The notes: generated from the sequence alone by a model not told the origin. Shown: positions 10,871 through 21,742, counted from the first letter of the stretch. The stretch is 64,000 nt of DNA from Diplolepis rosae (GCA_030998225.1 JAPYXD010000555.1:5146001-5210000), one strand, 5' to 3'. Made by a program: numbers and translations.

Positions 10871-11271
10871 CCCTCCGTTACCAAACTTAAAAATTGTTAC
10901 ACGGTTACCAAACCCTAGAGGATTTCCCTCTGCGTGTTAGAACATCTGCAGTGTTGCCAAATGTTGCAACTACTTGGTTGAACATGTAACATCAAAATAT
11001 GGCAACACCGCACTCTAGAACTCAAGCTATTTCCATTGCACGAAAGCCAAACTATGGAGGAATTCCCTCAGAATTCACGTCACCTTTGGTTTTGAAAAGT
11101 GATTACTGAATGAGTATTCTACTTGAACATTTTCTATTGCTACCAAAAGCTTCAGGAATAATTCATGGAAAGGTATTCCAACGGACGAGACTGTGTGAAG
11201 CGTAAATTAGAAGTTATTTCGAAAAAACTGACCCCACTGATGGAATCCCTCATATGCTTGGTAACGGAGGG
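10871..11271. mobile_element. TTAA-flanked MITE (piggyBac-like ends)
   Basis: CCCTCCGTTACCAA at the left is exactly inverted as TTGGTAACGGAGGG at the right, and each end is flanked by TTAA. Length is 401 bp without an ORF. TTAA duplications with short CCC ends are typical of piggyBac-type or Kolobok-type elements; the ends here do not decide between them. Confidence 0.85.
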
Positions 11272-11275
11272 TTAA

Positions 11276-11637
11276 ATATGGCTTTGGACCCGTAGTGTCG
11301 ATGGACTGACACGGTTCATGCGTTTCCGCGCACGGAGCAGCCGTGCGCTGGACACGCTATGCTTTTTACAGCAGAGCCGTGTCTAGACATGGCAGGACAG
11401 TACCCCAATACTTTTACGTCGTGCGCACTACCATTTTCATGGTTGTCCCCACTCCCATATGTAATGCAATTTGCACTGGCACATTCGATGCTCCTGCAAA
11501 GATTGGTTTTTATCAATTCTTTTTGAATGAAATAACTAATTGTTGAAGGAACCGTGGTGTAGTTTAAGTGGCTTGCTTCATAAAGTAATTGAATGTTTGC
11601 AGCAAGATTATCGGAAAACTGAAAGGTACGTGTTATT
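11276..11637. other. No supported feature
   Basis: A moderately GC-rich stretch (11290-11420, with CGTGCGCTGGACACGC-like words) followed by AT-rich sequence. Short overlapping frames exist on both strands, but none has homology or splice context that I can support. Confidence 0.4.
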
Positions 11638-12003
11638 TGAACATGCCTAATTCATAGCTTTAAAATTCCACTGTCATTTGATAATTCTATTAGCATCTCT
11701 TTCGATATTTCGTAATATTGAGATAAAAATATAAAAGTATGTATATTGAAATTTGATAAGTGTGAAACACCGAAATATAAGTATACATACTTATATGTCA
11801 GTGTTATAGAAACCATGAGTTCGTTTCCATAGTCTTACATAAAAAAATTTAGAGATCAATCAAGTACGTTGAACGCTGTGGAGTTTTTATTGTCATACGA
11901 CTTTTGAATTAAATGATTGAATTATAGCCTATTATAAGTCGGATGCATGAGAAATTTTCGATGTAAAGTTCTAATTTTTTTACACCTATCAAATTCTAAT
12001 ATA

Positions 12004-12917
12004 CGAGGTCTGTCCGGAAAGTATCGGGCCTACCTTTATATCTCCGCGCTGGCGTTATTCTTCATCATTGGGCGGGTGACATTCTTCAAAGTAATCCCCA
12101 CTTGATTGAATAACATGGTTCCAGCGATGTTTTCACTTCTCAAAACAGTCCTGGAACTCACTTTTAGGGATGCCCTTGAGTACGCTCGTCGCATTATTTT
12201 CAACCGTCGTTTTGTCATCGAATCGCTGTCCTTTGAGTGGGTTTTTGAGTTTTGGAAACAGCCAAAAGTCGCAGGGGGCTATGTCGGGAATTTACGGAAG
12301 TTGTCGAAGCAATGCGATACTGTGTTTACTCAGAAACTGCTGCACAAGATTCGATGAACGCATTATCGTGGTGAAGAAGCCAGTCACCGCAAACACGCGA
12401 GTAATTCCTAAAATCTTGTTCAAAATTTCCCAAACAGTAGTTTTGGTATTCCGATATCATTTTCTAGTTCACGAACAGTTAATCGACGATCACCTTCAAT
12501 CGCAAGTCGCACCCGCTCAATATTATCAAATGTTTTTGTCGTCGAAGGTCGGCCAGACTGAGAATCACTATCAACAAAAGTGCGACCTCCTTTGAAACGA
12601 TTATATGACTCTTTTCTGCGTGTTTTGCTCCGACACTCATTCCCAAAGGCCTTTTGCATCATCTGAATAGTTTCCGAACTCGTTTTTCCGAGTTGAAAAC
12701 AAAATATGATGCAAATTCGTTGATCTTGTTTTTCAGGCATTTTTAACAATCACAAAATTCACCGAATTCAAAAATAGCTTTGTCGTCCGGCAGATGTCAG
12801 CAAGCAACCGATAGGTTCATGAGGCTTTACTGTTGACGTTCATGCCCCGCAGAGGTCGCTCGAACACTATGGCGCGGAGATATAAAGGTAGGCCCGATAC
12901 TTTCCGGACAGACCTCG
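12004..12917 (-). mobile_element. Mariner relic with 45-bp terminal repeats
   Basis: Ends CGAGGTCTGTCCGGAAAGTA and further (to about 45 bp, through TACCTTTATATCTCCGCG) are precisely inverted at the other end, and TA flanks both sides. It has 914 bp, about 400 bp short of a full mariner. It is inserted in the centre of an older hairpin element (11638-13017). Confidence 0.9.
12049..12740 (-). pseudogene. Mariner transposase relic, core deleted
   Basis: The N-terminal part is open from about 12740 (MPEKQDQRICIIFCFQLGK) through a helix-turn-helix region (LTVRELENDIGIPK) to about 12420. Then the middle is missing. What follows matches only the late catalytic region (a GDWLLHHDNAF-like block carrying the second Asp, then RLLAVSKTQKP in a shifted frame), with several stops. 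It belongs to the same broad mariner branch as 28460-29039 and 38678-39156, sharing the N-terminal QRICI.F pattern. Confidence 0.8.
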
Positions 12918-13084
12918 TACATATATTTTCATCTCAATATTACGAAATATCAAAAGAGATGCTAATAGAATTATCAAATGACAGTGAAATTTTAAGGTTA
13001 TGAATTAGGCATGTTCAGCCCTATTCAACTGCCTAAAAAATGTGTAAAACTTTGAAATTTATTGTAACTGTTTAGAGATTTGAA

Positions 13085-13333
13085 ATGGGCCGTTACAAAG
13101 CCTCTAGACGTATAGTACCTAAATGTAATTCGGGGTACGATTCCAACACTGAGAAATGTCACCGGTTTTCTGTCCCATTTGAAGAGGAAGTTTTATTAAA
13201 ATGGGCAAAAGCGATTCCAAGGAAAGATTTCGTTTTGAAGGGTGATATGGTAGTGTGTGAGAAGCATTTCCTGCCCAATGACATAATTTGGAGACAAGAA
13301 GTCAAAGATTCTGGTGGCAATGTTATGGCATCA
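13085..13333 (+). CDS. THAP-domain exon (5' exon of a THAP protein or transposase)
   Basis: ATG at 13085 opens 83 codons ending at a good donor (GCATCA then GTATGT at 13334, phase 0). In the normal reading it runs into a stop shortly after. The protein shows the THAP C2CH plan: a Cys in VPKCNSGY, HRFSVP, a central Trp (LLKWAKAIPR), then VVCEKHFLPNDI with the C-x2-H pair. The first zinc Cys, four residues before VPKC's Cys, is Arg (codon CGT, one transition from TGT). That would damage zinc binding. THAP domains occur in host regulators and in P- and Kolobok-type transposases. No downstream exon was found, so either origin is possible. Confidence 0.6.
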
Positions 13334-13439
13334 GTATGTTTATGTTGACACATTTTAAGAAACAAGTATTTGAATTTACTATTAAATACATTCCCACAGT
13401 CCTTTTTAAGGGCATATGATACATGGGAGATGAGCCAAT

Positions 13440-14010
13440 TGATTGATTTTAGGTTTTGATATGCTTGTGTCTAAAGTATACGTAGACTACTTCTGGTTTC
13501 AAAATAGAAAAAAAGTTAAATTTTAATATATATCGAAGACTTTTCTTCAATTTTGAAACCAAAACTAGTCTACGTACGTTTTTATCTTCACTACAACTAC
13601 TTCTTCTTCACTACTCACTAGAAAATTTTGTATACTTTAGACACAAGCATGCCGAAACCTAAAATCAATTAAATTGCTAATTTCCTGAGTATCACACTGA
13701 GAAAAAAATGCTAATAAATTTATAGCATTTCTGATAAAAACATGTATATCATTGATTAAAATAAATATGTTATAGAATTGGTAGCATATGTATCAATTTT
13801 ATTGGCATATTTTTTTGAATCAATAATATACATGCTTTTGGCAAAAATGCTATAGATTCAATAGCATTTTTTTCTCGGTGTGATACTCAGGAAATTAGCA
13901 ATTTAATTGATTTTAGGTTTCGATATGCTTGTGTCTAAATTATACAAATTTTTTTTTTCGAAATTTGACAAATGATAGTGAAGATAAAAAAAAGTAGTTT
14001 TGAAAAATCG
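13440..14010. repeat. Palindromic repeat unit around a small MITE
   Basis: The phrases GATTTTAGGTTTTGATATGC and TAGACTACTTCTGG at 13447-13500 come back inverted at 13560-13660. The phrase after the central MITE (CTCAGGAAATTAGCAATTTA) is again the inverse of the text just before it. The same family occurs at about 3975-4060, 15411-15850, 18895-19165 and 57955-58290. No coding function. Confidence 0.6.
13695..13880. mobile_element. CACTGAGAAAAAAATGCTA MITE, copy 1
   Basis: A 186-bp hairpin element with ends CACTGAGAAAAAAATGCTA and the inverted TAGCATTTTTTTCTCGGTG. It sits between two head-to-head arms of the surrounding palindromic repeat. Sister copies are at 15225-15410 and 18551-18738. Confidence 0.8.
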
Positions 14011-15224
14011 ATCAACGCAAGGTGAAAAAGTGCAGTTTTGAAAAAAACGCTTTCAAAGTTTTCTTTACTAAAAATATTGAAAAAAGGGTCTTACGCTTAA
14101 TCAGCGATGCCAGCTGCAAAAATAATGCATACATGAGCATTTCTAGATGATATTACTACACGAAAATAATATTTATGAAAAATCGATTTTTCCAAAAAAT
14201 TTCACCAGAATGCCCCCTTAAGTACTCAAAGTTTTAAACTCGATATCTCAATAAATGCGAAAATGCAAAAGACGAAAAAAAAGTGTAGGTAAAGTAGGGG
14301 TCGATTGCATAACAATGCATGGCCTTAAAGTGTAATGAATTTTTACCATTGAGAGTTTCTCACTTCTGCCCCTCCTCCTTCTGCGATTAGAAAACAACAA
14401 AATAATCAAGAGGAAAAGCCTTGTCCTTGTCTTCACCTTTTTCTACCATAAGAAGAATAGAGGTCAGGTATGAGCAAGGCAGCCTGAATCTGGCATTCTT
14501 ATATACGTGAACTATTACAATAACCGGTAAAATTCGAACTAAATAAGGAAAAGAAAACAGTCGGTCAAATCGAAATTTATGATTCACAACTCATAATACA
14601 TGTGTTGTACATACATCGACTTATCAGGGAAGTTTTCATTTCCTACTTGTATATGTTTTATCAGAATTTAAGGGCGGCGGATTCTAGGTTATCTGTCATG
14701 ATCACGGTGTGCATGATGTTAAGCCGTACACAAACCAGAAATTAAACACAAAATATAGTAAACAATAACCGGAAAATCGTATTCTAAAGGCAAAAAATTC
14801 CATACATGAAAAATTGCTTTCGTGTTAGGTTTTTAAATCTTGGATTTTCTAATTATTCCTCAAGTAATAATGATTCTTGTGACAATGAACATATTTACAA
14901 AATAGCGTTTCATGAATTCATCATTTGAGTAATTCAGTATATATATATATGGACGTTTCCATCTCAAATCTTCTAGGTAAAAATGGTCCTAAATTTTGTT
15001 TTCTTTCAAATCCACAGAAAACGTTATTGATGCAATATTAGGGGACATGCTTTTTTTTGCCTGTAATGTGAAAAATATAGTCTCTACGGGGCTTTAAAAA
15101 TTAGGTCGTTTTTCCAAGGTGCTCATTTTGAGTTATGCATTTTTTTTCAGACAAGTGTAACTCCTACAAAACTAAATTAAAATTATTTTTCTAGAAAATT
15201 CGTTGAAATAATTAAGGGCACGTG
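14011..15224. other. No gene seen; AT-rich
   Basis: Contains an AT dinucleotide run (14938-14951) and a pyrimidine-rich patch near 14370-14395. The short frames on the minus strand (14248-14587) lack any domain signature or splice context. Confidence 0.4.
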
Positions 15225-15410
15225 CACTGAGGAAAAAATGCTATTGAATCTATAGCATTTCTGCCAAAAGCATGTATATTATTGATTCAAAAAAATATGC
15301 CAATAAAATTAATACATATGCTACCAATTCTATAACATATTGATTTTAATCAATGATATACATGCTTTTATCAGAAATGCTATAAATTCAATAGAATTTT
15401 TTTCTCAGTG
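15225..15410. mobile_element. CACTGAGAAAAAAATGCTA MITE, copy 2
   Basis: Same ends and length as the copy at 13695-13880, in opposite orientation. It has an internal ATTGATTCAAAAAAATATGC-type core. The right flank (TGATACTCAAGAAATTAGC) is again the palindromic repeat, so this family seems associated with that site. Confidence 0.8.
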
Positions 15411-15850
15411 TGATACTCAAGAAATTAGCAATTTAATTGACTTTAGGTTTCTACATGTTTGTGTTCAAAGTACATAAAATGTTGTTTCCAAAATTTGGGG
15501 AATGTTAGAGAAGGTAAAAATGGACGTAGATAGACTGCTTTTGGTTTTTCAATTGAAAAAAATTTCAATTATAGCTAAATCTATCAGCACATTTTGTTCA
15601 TTATCAAAACCAAAAGTAGTCTATCTACACGGAGAAAAATGGATGTTCAAGTATGGGACAACCTCCTTATATGTTCAATTTTAATATCTAAATTTTCAAC
15701 TGTAATATCCAACATATTATTTCCTGCATATTTTAACCTCTTAGATATTACAGCTGAATATTTATATATTACAACTAAACATATAAGATAGCTGTCCCGT
15801 AGTTAAACATCTAGATATAAATTGTTCACATAAACTTGCTACTTTTCTCA
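15411..15850. repeat. Copy of the palindromic repeat with an inserted hairpin
   Basis: GACGTAGATAGACTGCTTTT (15522-15541) is inverted at about 15605-15628 as AAAAGTAGTCTATCTAC. The outer phrase TTCTCAAGTATCACATG closes it near 15862. A smaller hairpin element (15641-15812) interrupts the right half. Confidence 0.55.
15641..15812. mobile_element. Small hairpin insertion
   Basis: ATGTTCAAGTATGGGACAAC at the left returns inverted as GCTGTCCCGTAGTTAAACAT at the right, followed inwards by a second match (TTATATGTTCAATTTTAATA). It is about 170 bp, non-coding, and nested in the palindromic repeat. Confidence 0.6.
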
Positions 15851-16339
15851 AGTATCACATGTCTTTAAGGCCATGGACCAACCTGGTCAGGTGACTATAT
15901 TCCTACTTTACCGGCATTTCAGTTTGTGTAACCCCATTAAAAAAAATTAAGACATTAGACATTAATTTGATGACATTAGACTGTATTATTCCTGTATTAT
16001 CAATTTTTCTAATGTATTAGTCTTAACAGGTTTTTATACAGTTATTTATATATATTAAATTATTTCATACTACACTATAAGGAAAATACGAATTATTATT
16101 ATTATTCTTATTATAAATTCTATTCACCTAACCCATGCGAAGCGCCCATAAAGACCCAGAGCAAGACACCGGAAATTTTCCACATTCTGACACTGTCTAT
16201 TAAACTGATTTGCGTTACTTAACTGTGACAAACGTGTCTAATAATATTAAACACTCTTTATATATACCCATCAGAAACCTAATTGTTGCTTGGTAAATAT
16301 GTATATATGTATGTTATATATAGAGGGTGAGGCACATAA

Positions 16340-17562
16340 AGTGTTACAGAGCGATAGCACTCAAACTATTAATCATATCCAAAAAGTTTGCGTAAACTTG
16401 CCCAGTCAAGCGACCTTCAAAAAAATATTGACCAATGACGTGATTGCCGACAATGCCGCACCAACAATTAACATACCACAGATGTTGAAATGGTACAGTT
16501 CTCATCCATCGAGGATTCTCATTTGCCCAATAATGCATATTATGCCTATTCACATTTCCCGTATTTGCGAAGTTAGCTTCATCAGAAAAAAGCACATGAC
16601 TCAAAAATGAGACATCTGTGCACAGTTTTCTACAAATCCAATTACAGAAATTGACGCGTTTCAGGAAATCATTGCCGTATAAATTCTGATGTAATGACAT
16701 ACGATACGGATGGAACTTGTCTTGATGTAAGATTCTTAATACAGATCGCCGACTAATTTCACTCTTTTTTTCAATTTGCCTGCTGCTCGGATGTGGATTT
16801 AGTGTAGCAAAAACTAAGATAGCAGCCGCCCAAGTGCGAATTGCTAAAGGTGATAATACGGCACAATAATGGCACAATCTCCGCAGCCAAGAGTCGGCTA
16901 TTGTTATTGGGCCAGTGTCATTGTTTGCATCGGTTAAGTGCTGGGCCGATGACGGCGGCTTTTTTCGACTGTTTAAATTTACCGACCTTCAGCCAAAATT
17001 TGGCCAAGTATCGGCCCTATACTAAGCCGATTGTCATTGTTACTATGGCATCCAGTTCTGAAAGTAGAAGAGCCAGATTCGGGCTCATGGACGGCACGTT
17101 ACTGGGCCATGTGTCACTTTTAGCACGGCAAACTATTCTGGAAGTGAGAAAACCAGAGTTCGGTACAGCATTGGCCTGTTGCTGGGCCGAAAACAAGTGC
17201 TGGCGGCCAGAGTTTGGGCCAGAATTGGCCGCCAAGTGCATACCGGAGTTATCATTCCAGCAACTGCACGATATTGGCAGCCGATCTCCGGAAAATTTTT
17301 GGCGATGCTGGCGCAGTCTTGGGCCGTATCTAACTTCGCACTTGGGTGCATTATTTTGATTAACAATTGGTCGACGTTTAACTCGTGTTTGTTTCACTGT
17401 ACCGAAGCGACAGAAACGGTCAGCTAATCGCTTAAAAGCCATGTGCGATTTTTGTTCCCTATCCGGATAATGAGCCGCATACAAATCTTGGGCATTTCTG
17501 TAATGTTTACGGCATTCCCTCAGCACCATTAACATAACAAAATATACTTTAAAATTGTTCAT
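16340..17562 (-). pseudogene. DDE transposase split by an insertion, C-terminus missing
   Basis: ATG at 17562 opens an N-terminal helix-turn-helix (ECRKHYRNAQDLYAAHYPDR) down to 17347, where a 518-bp element interrupts it. Reading resumes at 16828 in frame (LNPHPSSRQIEKKSEISRRS, a second helix-turn-helix). It continues through VLFSDEANF, containing the first catalytic Asp, and WCGIVGNHVIG. It then runs into the terminal repeat, so the second and third catalytic residues are absent. This is the Tc1/mariner-superfamily type common in insects. It is dead. Confidence 0.85.
16829..17346. mobile_element. CCCAAGTGCG element, insertion 1
   Basis: Ends CCCAAGTGCGAATT and the inverse AACTTCGCACTTGGG bound 518 bp of GC-richer sequence unlike its AT-rich host. 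Words such as TTGGCCAAGT, CGGCCCTATA and GGCCGAAAAC recur. It interrupts the transposase frame. I cannot identify an unambiguous target duplication. Short frames across it are read-through artefacts. Confidence 0.75.
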
Positions 17563-17671
17563 TTTCTCGTTCCGATGTACTCACATTAGAAGGTATTGCG
17601 TGACTAACTGATATGTCAACAGAAAATGCTTACTTTCTGCCGATGTCAACAATGCCCTATCAATGTGTATT

Positions 17672-18371
17672 CCCAAGTGCGAATTGCCGGAACTGAACAC
17701 ACGGCCCAGTACTGGACCAATCTTGTCAGCCAGAAGTTGGCCAATGTTACTGGACCAATATCAGCGGTCAAATCGGCCCAGTGTTGTCCCAGTACTGACA
17801 CGGCACATTGGAAATCAAAATTTCCTATGCTTGCGCCGAAGCTTGGCCCAGCAATGGCACTTTACTAGGTTAAAAGTCGGCATTACTCCGGCAAACTGTG
17901 TTGTATGTCAAAAAGCCAGCGTCCGGCCCAGCAATCGCACTTTACTGGGTGCAAAGTCGGCATTACTCCGGCAAACCGTGTTGTAAGTCAAAAAGCCAGT
18001 GGCCGGCCCACTAACGGCCAATCACAGGTCCGAAAGTCGGCATTACTCCCAGTATAGGCCGCCAAGTGTAGCCCTTATATATCATTTCAGTAATGGGCCA
18101 TTAACATATGCCGATTTCGGAACAATACTGGCAGCCAACGAAGGGCAAGTGAAGGCGGCCGAGTGCAGCCCTTAGATATCATTTCGGTAATAGGCCATTC
18201 ACATAGGCCGATTTCGAGCCAATACTGCCAGTCAGTGACGGGCAAGTGAAGGCGGCCAAATGCAGCCCTTTGATATCATTTCGGTAATGGCGCAACACTG
18301 GCGGCCAAGTTTTGGCAACATATTTGCCATTACTGGGCCAAAGTTGGGCCATTTATGATTCCGCACTTGGG
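17672..18371. mobile_element. CCCAAGTGCG element, insertion 2
   Basis: The same ends (CCCAAGTGCGAATTG and CCGCACTTGGG) and the same GGCC-rich style as the element at 16829-17346, but 700 bp long. It lies in the same host transposon upstream of the transposase start. It holds two tandem arrays: about two 93-bp units at 17835-18005 (CGGCCCAGCAAT.GCACTTTA pattern) and about 2.5 units of 112 bp at 18058-18295. Confidence 0.75.
17835..18295. repeat. Two tandem arrays inside the CCCAAGTGCG element
   Basis: Unit one repeats AAGTCGGCATTACTCCGGCA followed by TGTTGTA.GTCAAAAAGCCAG. Unit two repeats GCAGCCCTT, GATATCATTTCGGTAAT, GGCCGATTTCG and GGGCAAGTGAAGGCGGCC. Copies differ by a few percent to about 15%. 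Confidence 0.7.
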
Positions 18372-18550
18372 TTATCATAGGTATCGTAAGAAATGAAAAG
18401 AAATGAAAATGATTTTTCGACTATTTCATATTTTGCGTGACTAGAATGACCTTGTCTTGTAGGTCGCTGAATTCGTCTTAAAATCGGTAATAATGTCATG
18501 GAAAATAAATACATGGTTCCATTTTAAAAAGTGGAGTTTACCTTGGCGTA

Positions 18551-18738
18551 CACTGAGAAAAAAATGCTATTGAATGAAAAGCATTTCTTTCCAAAAGCAT
18601 GTATACTATGAATTCATAAAAATATACTACAAGAATCAATAAATATGTTACTAATTCTATAGCATATTGATTAGAATCTGTGATATACATGCTTTTGGAA
18701 CGGAATGCTATTCATTCAGTAGCATTTTTTTCTCAGTG
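18551..18738. mobile_element. CACTGAGAAAAAAATGCTA MITE, copy 3
   Basis: 188 bp with ends CACTGAGAAAAAAATGCTA and the exact inverse, flanked by TA on both sides. This copy shows the family's TA target duplication most clearly. It is inserted near the 5' end of the DDE transposon at 16323-18885. Confidence 0.88.
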
Positions 18739-18894
18739 TAGCTTCAGTGCCTCCACCGATAAAAAAAATAGGGTGGTCGAGTATGACGGCCTTCTGGAAC
18801 ACTGAAACTTTTGTCTGAAACATTTTTGGATATGATCAATAGTTTGAGTGCTATCGCTCTGTAAAACTTTATGTGCCTCACCCTGTATACGTAT

Positions 18895-19165
18895 GTATAC
18901 TTAAAGGCATGTGATACTTACAGAATTAGAAAATTTTATGTATTTCAAGTTTCTGCATGCTTGCGTCCAAAATACATAAAATTTTGTTTTGCAAATTTGA
19001 TAAATGGTAGAAAAGATAAAAACGGACATAGATAGGCGATTTTTGGTATAAAAAATAAAAATAAATTCAATTTTAGCAAAATTTATGAAGAACATTTTTT
19101 TTATTCTCCAAAGCAAAAGTAGTTTGGACGCAAACATGTAGAGACTGTACCAATTTTTTAACATG
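18895..19165. repeat. Diverged copy of the palindromic repeat
   Basis: Contains CATGTGATACTTACAGAATT, GTTTCTGCATGCTTGCGTCC and AACGGACATAGATAGGCG, the block order of 57955-58290, then an inverted half ending AAGTAGTTTGGACGCAAAC. Confidence 0.5.
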
Positions 19166-19233
19166 TAAGTACTATTTTTCTCAAGCACTTTCAATTTGTG
19201 TAACTCTATTTCTATAAAAAATAAGATGACAAC

Positions 19234-20616
19234 CCTAGCGGACCCGTGTGAGAGAACGGTCATAGAATACTCTGACCGTTCTCTGACCGTTCTATGACCG
19301 TTCTATGACCTCGCATTATTACGGCTAAGAACGGTAAAAAAGACATTAAAAGCATTGCAATTATGATTCTGTGGCGAAATTTGGATTAGAAGGTGAAGCA
19401 ATAAATACAATTATCTTAGTTCTCAGCGATAAAAACTAGAAAAACATAATACCTGTCACTGAAGGCGGCTTCAACTGCTCTCAGTAGCTTTTTGCGCGCT
19501 AAATTTAAAAACAGAATTAAAGATTGAGAAATGCAAATGTGTAAGATAAATGAATTTAATAATGAACTTTACGTAATAAAAGTTGCTAAAATTAATTAAA
19601 GTTGCATAAATAATGTAAAGTCTCTGATGTCATTCAATTGTTATTTTTTACTTTTATGCATGATGCGAATTCATGGACCACAGTCACAAATCCTAAAAAG
19701 TATTTTCTAAAAAGTATTGATAAATGATTTAGGGTAATTCAAAATACGCAAAATAAGAGAAACAATATTTATAATTTGACAGTATTTGTATTTGCATTAT
19801 TTTGGGTGATATTACCTCTAATATACAGATTTATATCCAATTGGAAGAACTTAAGATCATGTATCAACCAGTACAGCTGACTAAATCAATAATATCAGTT
19901 TCCCCCCAGGATTTTCCCATAAAAATAAATTTTGATATTTTAAAATTAAGGACATAATAAAGGTCATATTAGCGGATGTCCTTAGACTTTAATTACTTTT
20001 AAAGAATAAAGAATAATAACTCCTGTTTTACCGACACTAAAACTTATTTAATTGCTCAAAACTAATTAAAGTCTACAGCCATCGCTATTGTGTCCTTTAT
20101 TATGTCCTAGAGTTTCAGCTGAAAAAATTCATTATTGTAAAAAAAAAACATAAAAATAACATTTCTCTATTCGTATTGAATGATATTGTATGTATAATTG
20201 CATATTTATATGATTTTAGTTTTAGGAGACGCACTTGTATTAATTTTAATTGTATACCGTGCTTTTTTGTAAATTCGACATAATTCTGTATAGAAAAACT
20301 CTTTTTGCACATTTGCATTTCTCAATCTTTAATTCTGTTTTTAAATTTAGCGCGCAACAAGCTACTGAGAGCAGTTGAAGCCGCCTTCAGTGACAGGTAT
20401 TATGTTTTTCTAGTTTTTATCGCTGAGAAATAAGATAATTGTATTTATTGCTTCACCTTCTAATCCAAACTTTGCCACAGAATCATAATTGCAATGCTTT
20501 TAATGTCTTTTTTACCGTTCTTAGCCGTAATAATGCGAGGTCATAGAACGGTCATAGAACGGTCAGAGAACGGTCAGAGTATTCTATGACCGTTCTCTCA
20601 CACGGATCCGCTAGGG
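19234..20616. mobile_element. Foldback element with about 310-bp arms and GAACGGTCA subrepeats
   Basis: Left arm 19234 to about 19545 and right arm about 20290-20616 are inverted copies with few differences. The outer ends read CCCTAGCGGA. Just inside, the arms carry repeated GACCGTTCT(C/A)TGACC units, giving a tip made of short direct repeats as in foldback elements. The 740-bp centre is AT-rich and non-coding. No target duplication is obvious. Confidence 0.85.
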
Positions 20617-20795
20617 AAGTTGAAAATTTGTAAGAATAAATGAAATGCACTAGGACAGGTCTGTCTGGTTATAAATGTTTATAATTATAAAATTAGTTTT
20701 TCTCAAAGAATTTTTTTTCATAATTATAAACATTTATATTTGTAATGTTAGATAATTGGCTTTAGGGTCCATAAATGAAAAAAAACAGTAGTTTT

Positions 20796-20837
20796 AATCA
20801 AACGTTTCGACTCTGATTGGAGTCCTCATCAGTGATC
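20796..20837 (-). ncRNA. Hammerhead-ribozyme-like motif (left arm)
   Basis: On the minus strand this reads GATCA, then the core CTGATGA, a stem-loop G-GACTC-CAATCA-GAGTC, GAAA, then CGTT and TGATT. It is the inverted twin of the motif at 21743-21784, identical over the core. GATCA/TGATT can form stem I, GACTC/GAGTC stem II. Stem III is only ACGT-sized, as in dimer-forming hammerheads. One unpaired G sits between CTGATGA and stem II. Confidence 0.6.
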
Positions 20838-21742
20838 TTTATTTCTAGAATATGAAAAAACAACTAGTGAATATTGCACATTTGAGTACAACTTTGGTAT
20901 TGTCTACAGGATAAAAATATGAGAAAATCTACATAAAATTAAACATAAACATTTTTTGGTGAAACACGAGAGAAATCTTAAGAATTGATATTGAAAAGTA
21001 ACACATACATTTTAAAAAACATCTGAGATAAAAAACTAGTCACGTTTATGTACAAATGTAGCTTAAATTGTAGATGCAGGTATAAAATGTGAGAAAAAAA
21101 TAACTCAAAAATTACGAAAAACTTCGGTAAAACTTTGATAAATATGAAAAAACCTTTAAAAAACTTAAAAATAAGCAAACAACACTTCCATAAAGACTTC
21201 GATAAAATTTCAATGAAACCTCTAAAAAACTTTGATAAAATAAGCATGAAATTTCTTTGGGATTGCGTGAAAAGTAAAAACATGAGAAAATTGACATAAA
21301 ATTATACATTTTTAAACAACTGAGATAAAAAAAACTAGACACATTAATGTATAAATGTAACTTAGAATGTGGATGTGAGTACATAAAATGTAAATAAATA
21401 ACTCAAAAGGGCAAAAAACTCGATCAGAAACGCCTATAAAAACTTCGATAAAAATTTCGATGAAAGGCTTCAAAAAGTTTGATGAAAACATGGAAAAAAT
21501 TGTTTGCATTAAAAATCGAATTTTTTAAGTAATATTATAATATAGGATCCAAATTCATCATCTCATCTGTTATGAATTTAAAGTTTCTAACCTTAAATCA
21601 TTGTAATCCCTCGAGTTCTGATAGGTTTAATCTTGTTTTTAATTTCATCTTTTTCCTACGTCGCTGTTTTTAAAGACACATTTTCACAAACTTACTATAA
21701 GAGGATCGTTTAGTGACTGATTTCTGGGTGCATAGAAAAGAA

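Larger units (their letters stand above)
11638..13017. mobile_element. Inverted-repeat element split by a mariner
   Basis: About 90 bp at 11638-11727 (starting TGAACATGCCTAATTCATA) return inverted at about 12926-13017 with over 90% match. Without the nested mariner the host element is about 460 bp. No coding sequence of its own. The THAP exon at 13085 begins just outside its right end. Confidence 0.75.
16323..18885 (-). mobile_element. Tc1/mariner-like DDE transposon with three nested insertions
   Basis: Ends read AGGGTGAGGCACATAAAGT at both sides (inverted) and continue matching for about 60 bp, through AGCGATAGCACTCAAACTAT. TA flanks each side (16321-16322, 18886-18887). Removing the inserts at 16829-17346, 17672-18371 and 18551-18738 leaves about 1.16 kb with a 5' but not a 3' transposase half. 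The element is therefore also internally deleted. Confidence 0.85.

Noticed and set aside
12106..12595. Plus-strand frames of 83-141 codons
   Set aside because: Antisense shadows of the mariner pseudogene on the minus strand.
17017..17562. A 181-codon gene
   Set aside because: Only its first part is transposase; the rest reads into the inserted CCCAAGTGCG element.
20978..21509. Series of 65-101-codon minus-strand frames
   Set aside because: Phe/Leu-rich translations of A-rich tandem-duplicated sequence; overlapping in several frames and part of a non-coding element.
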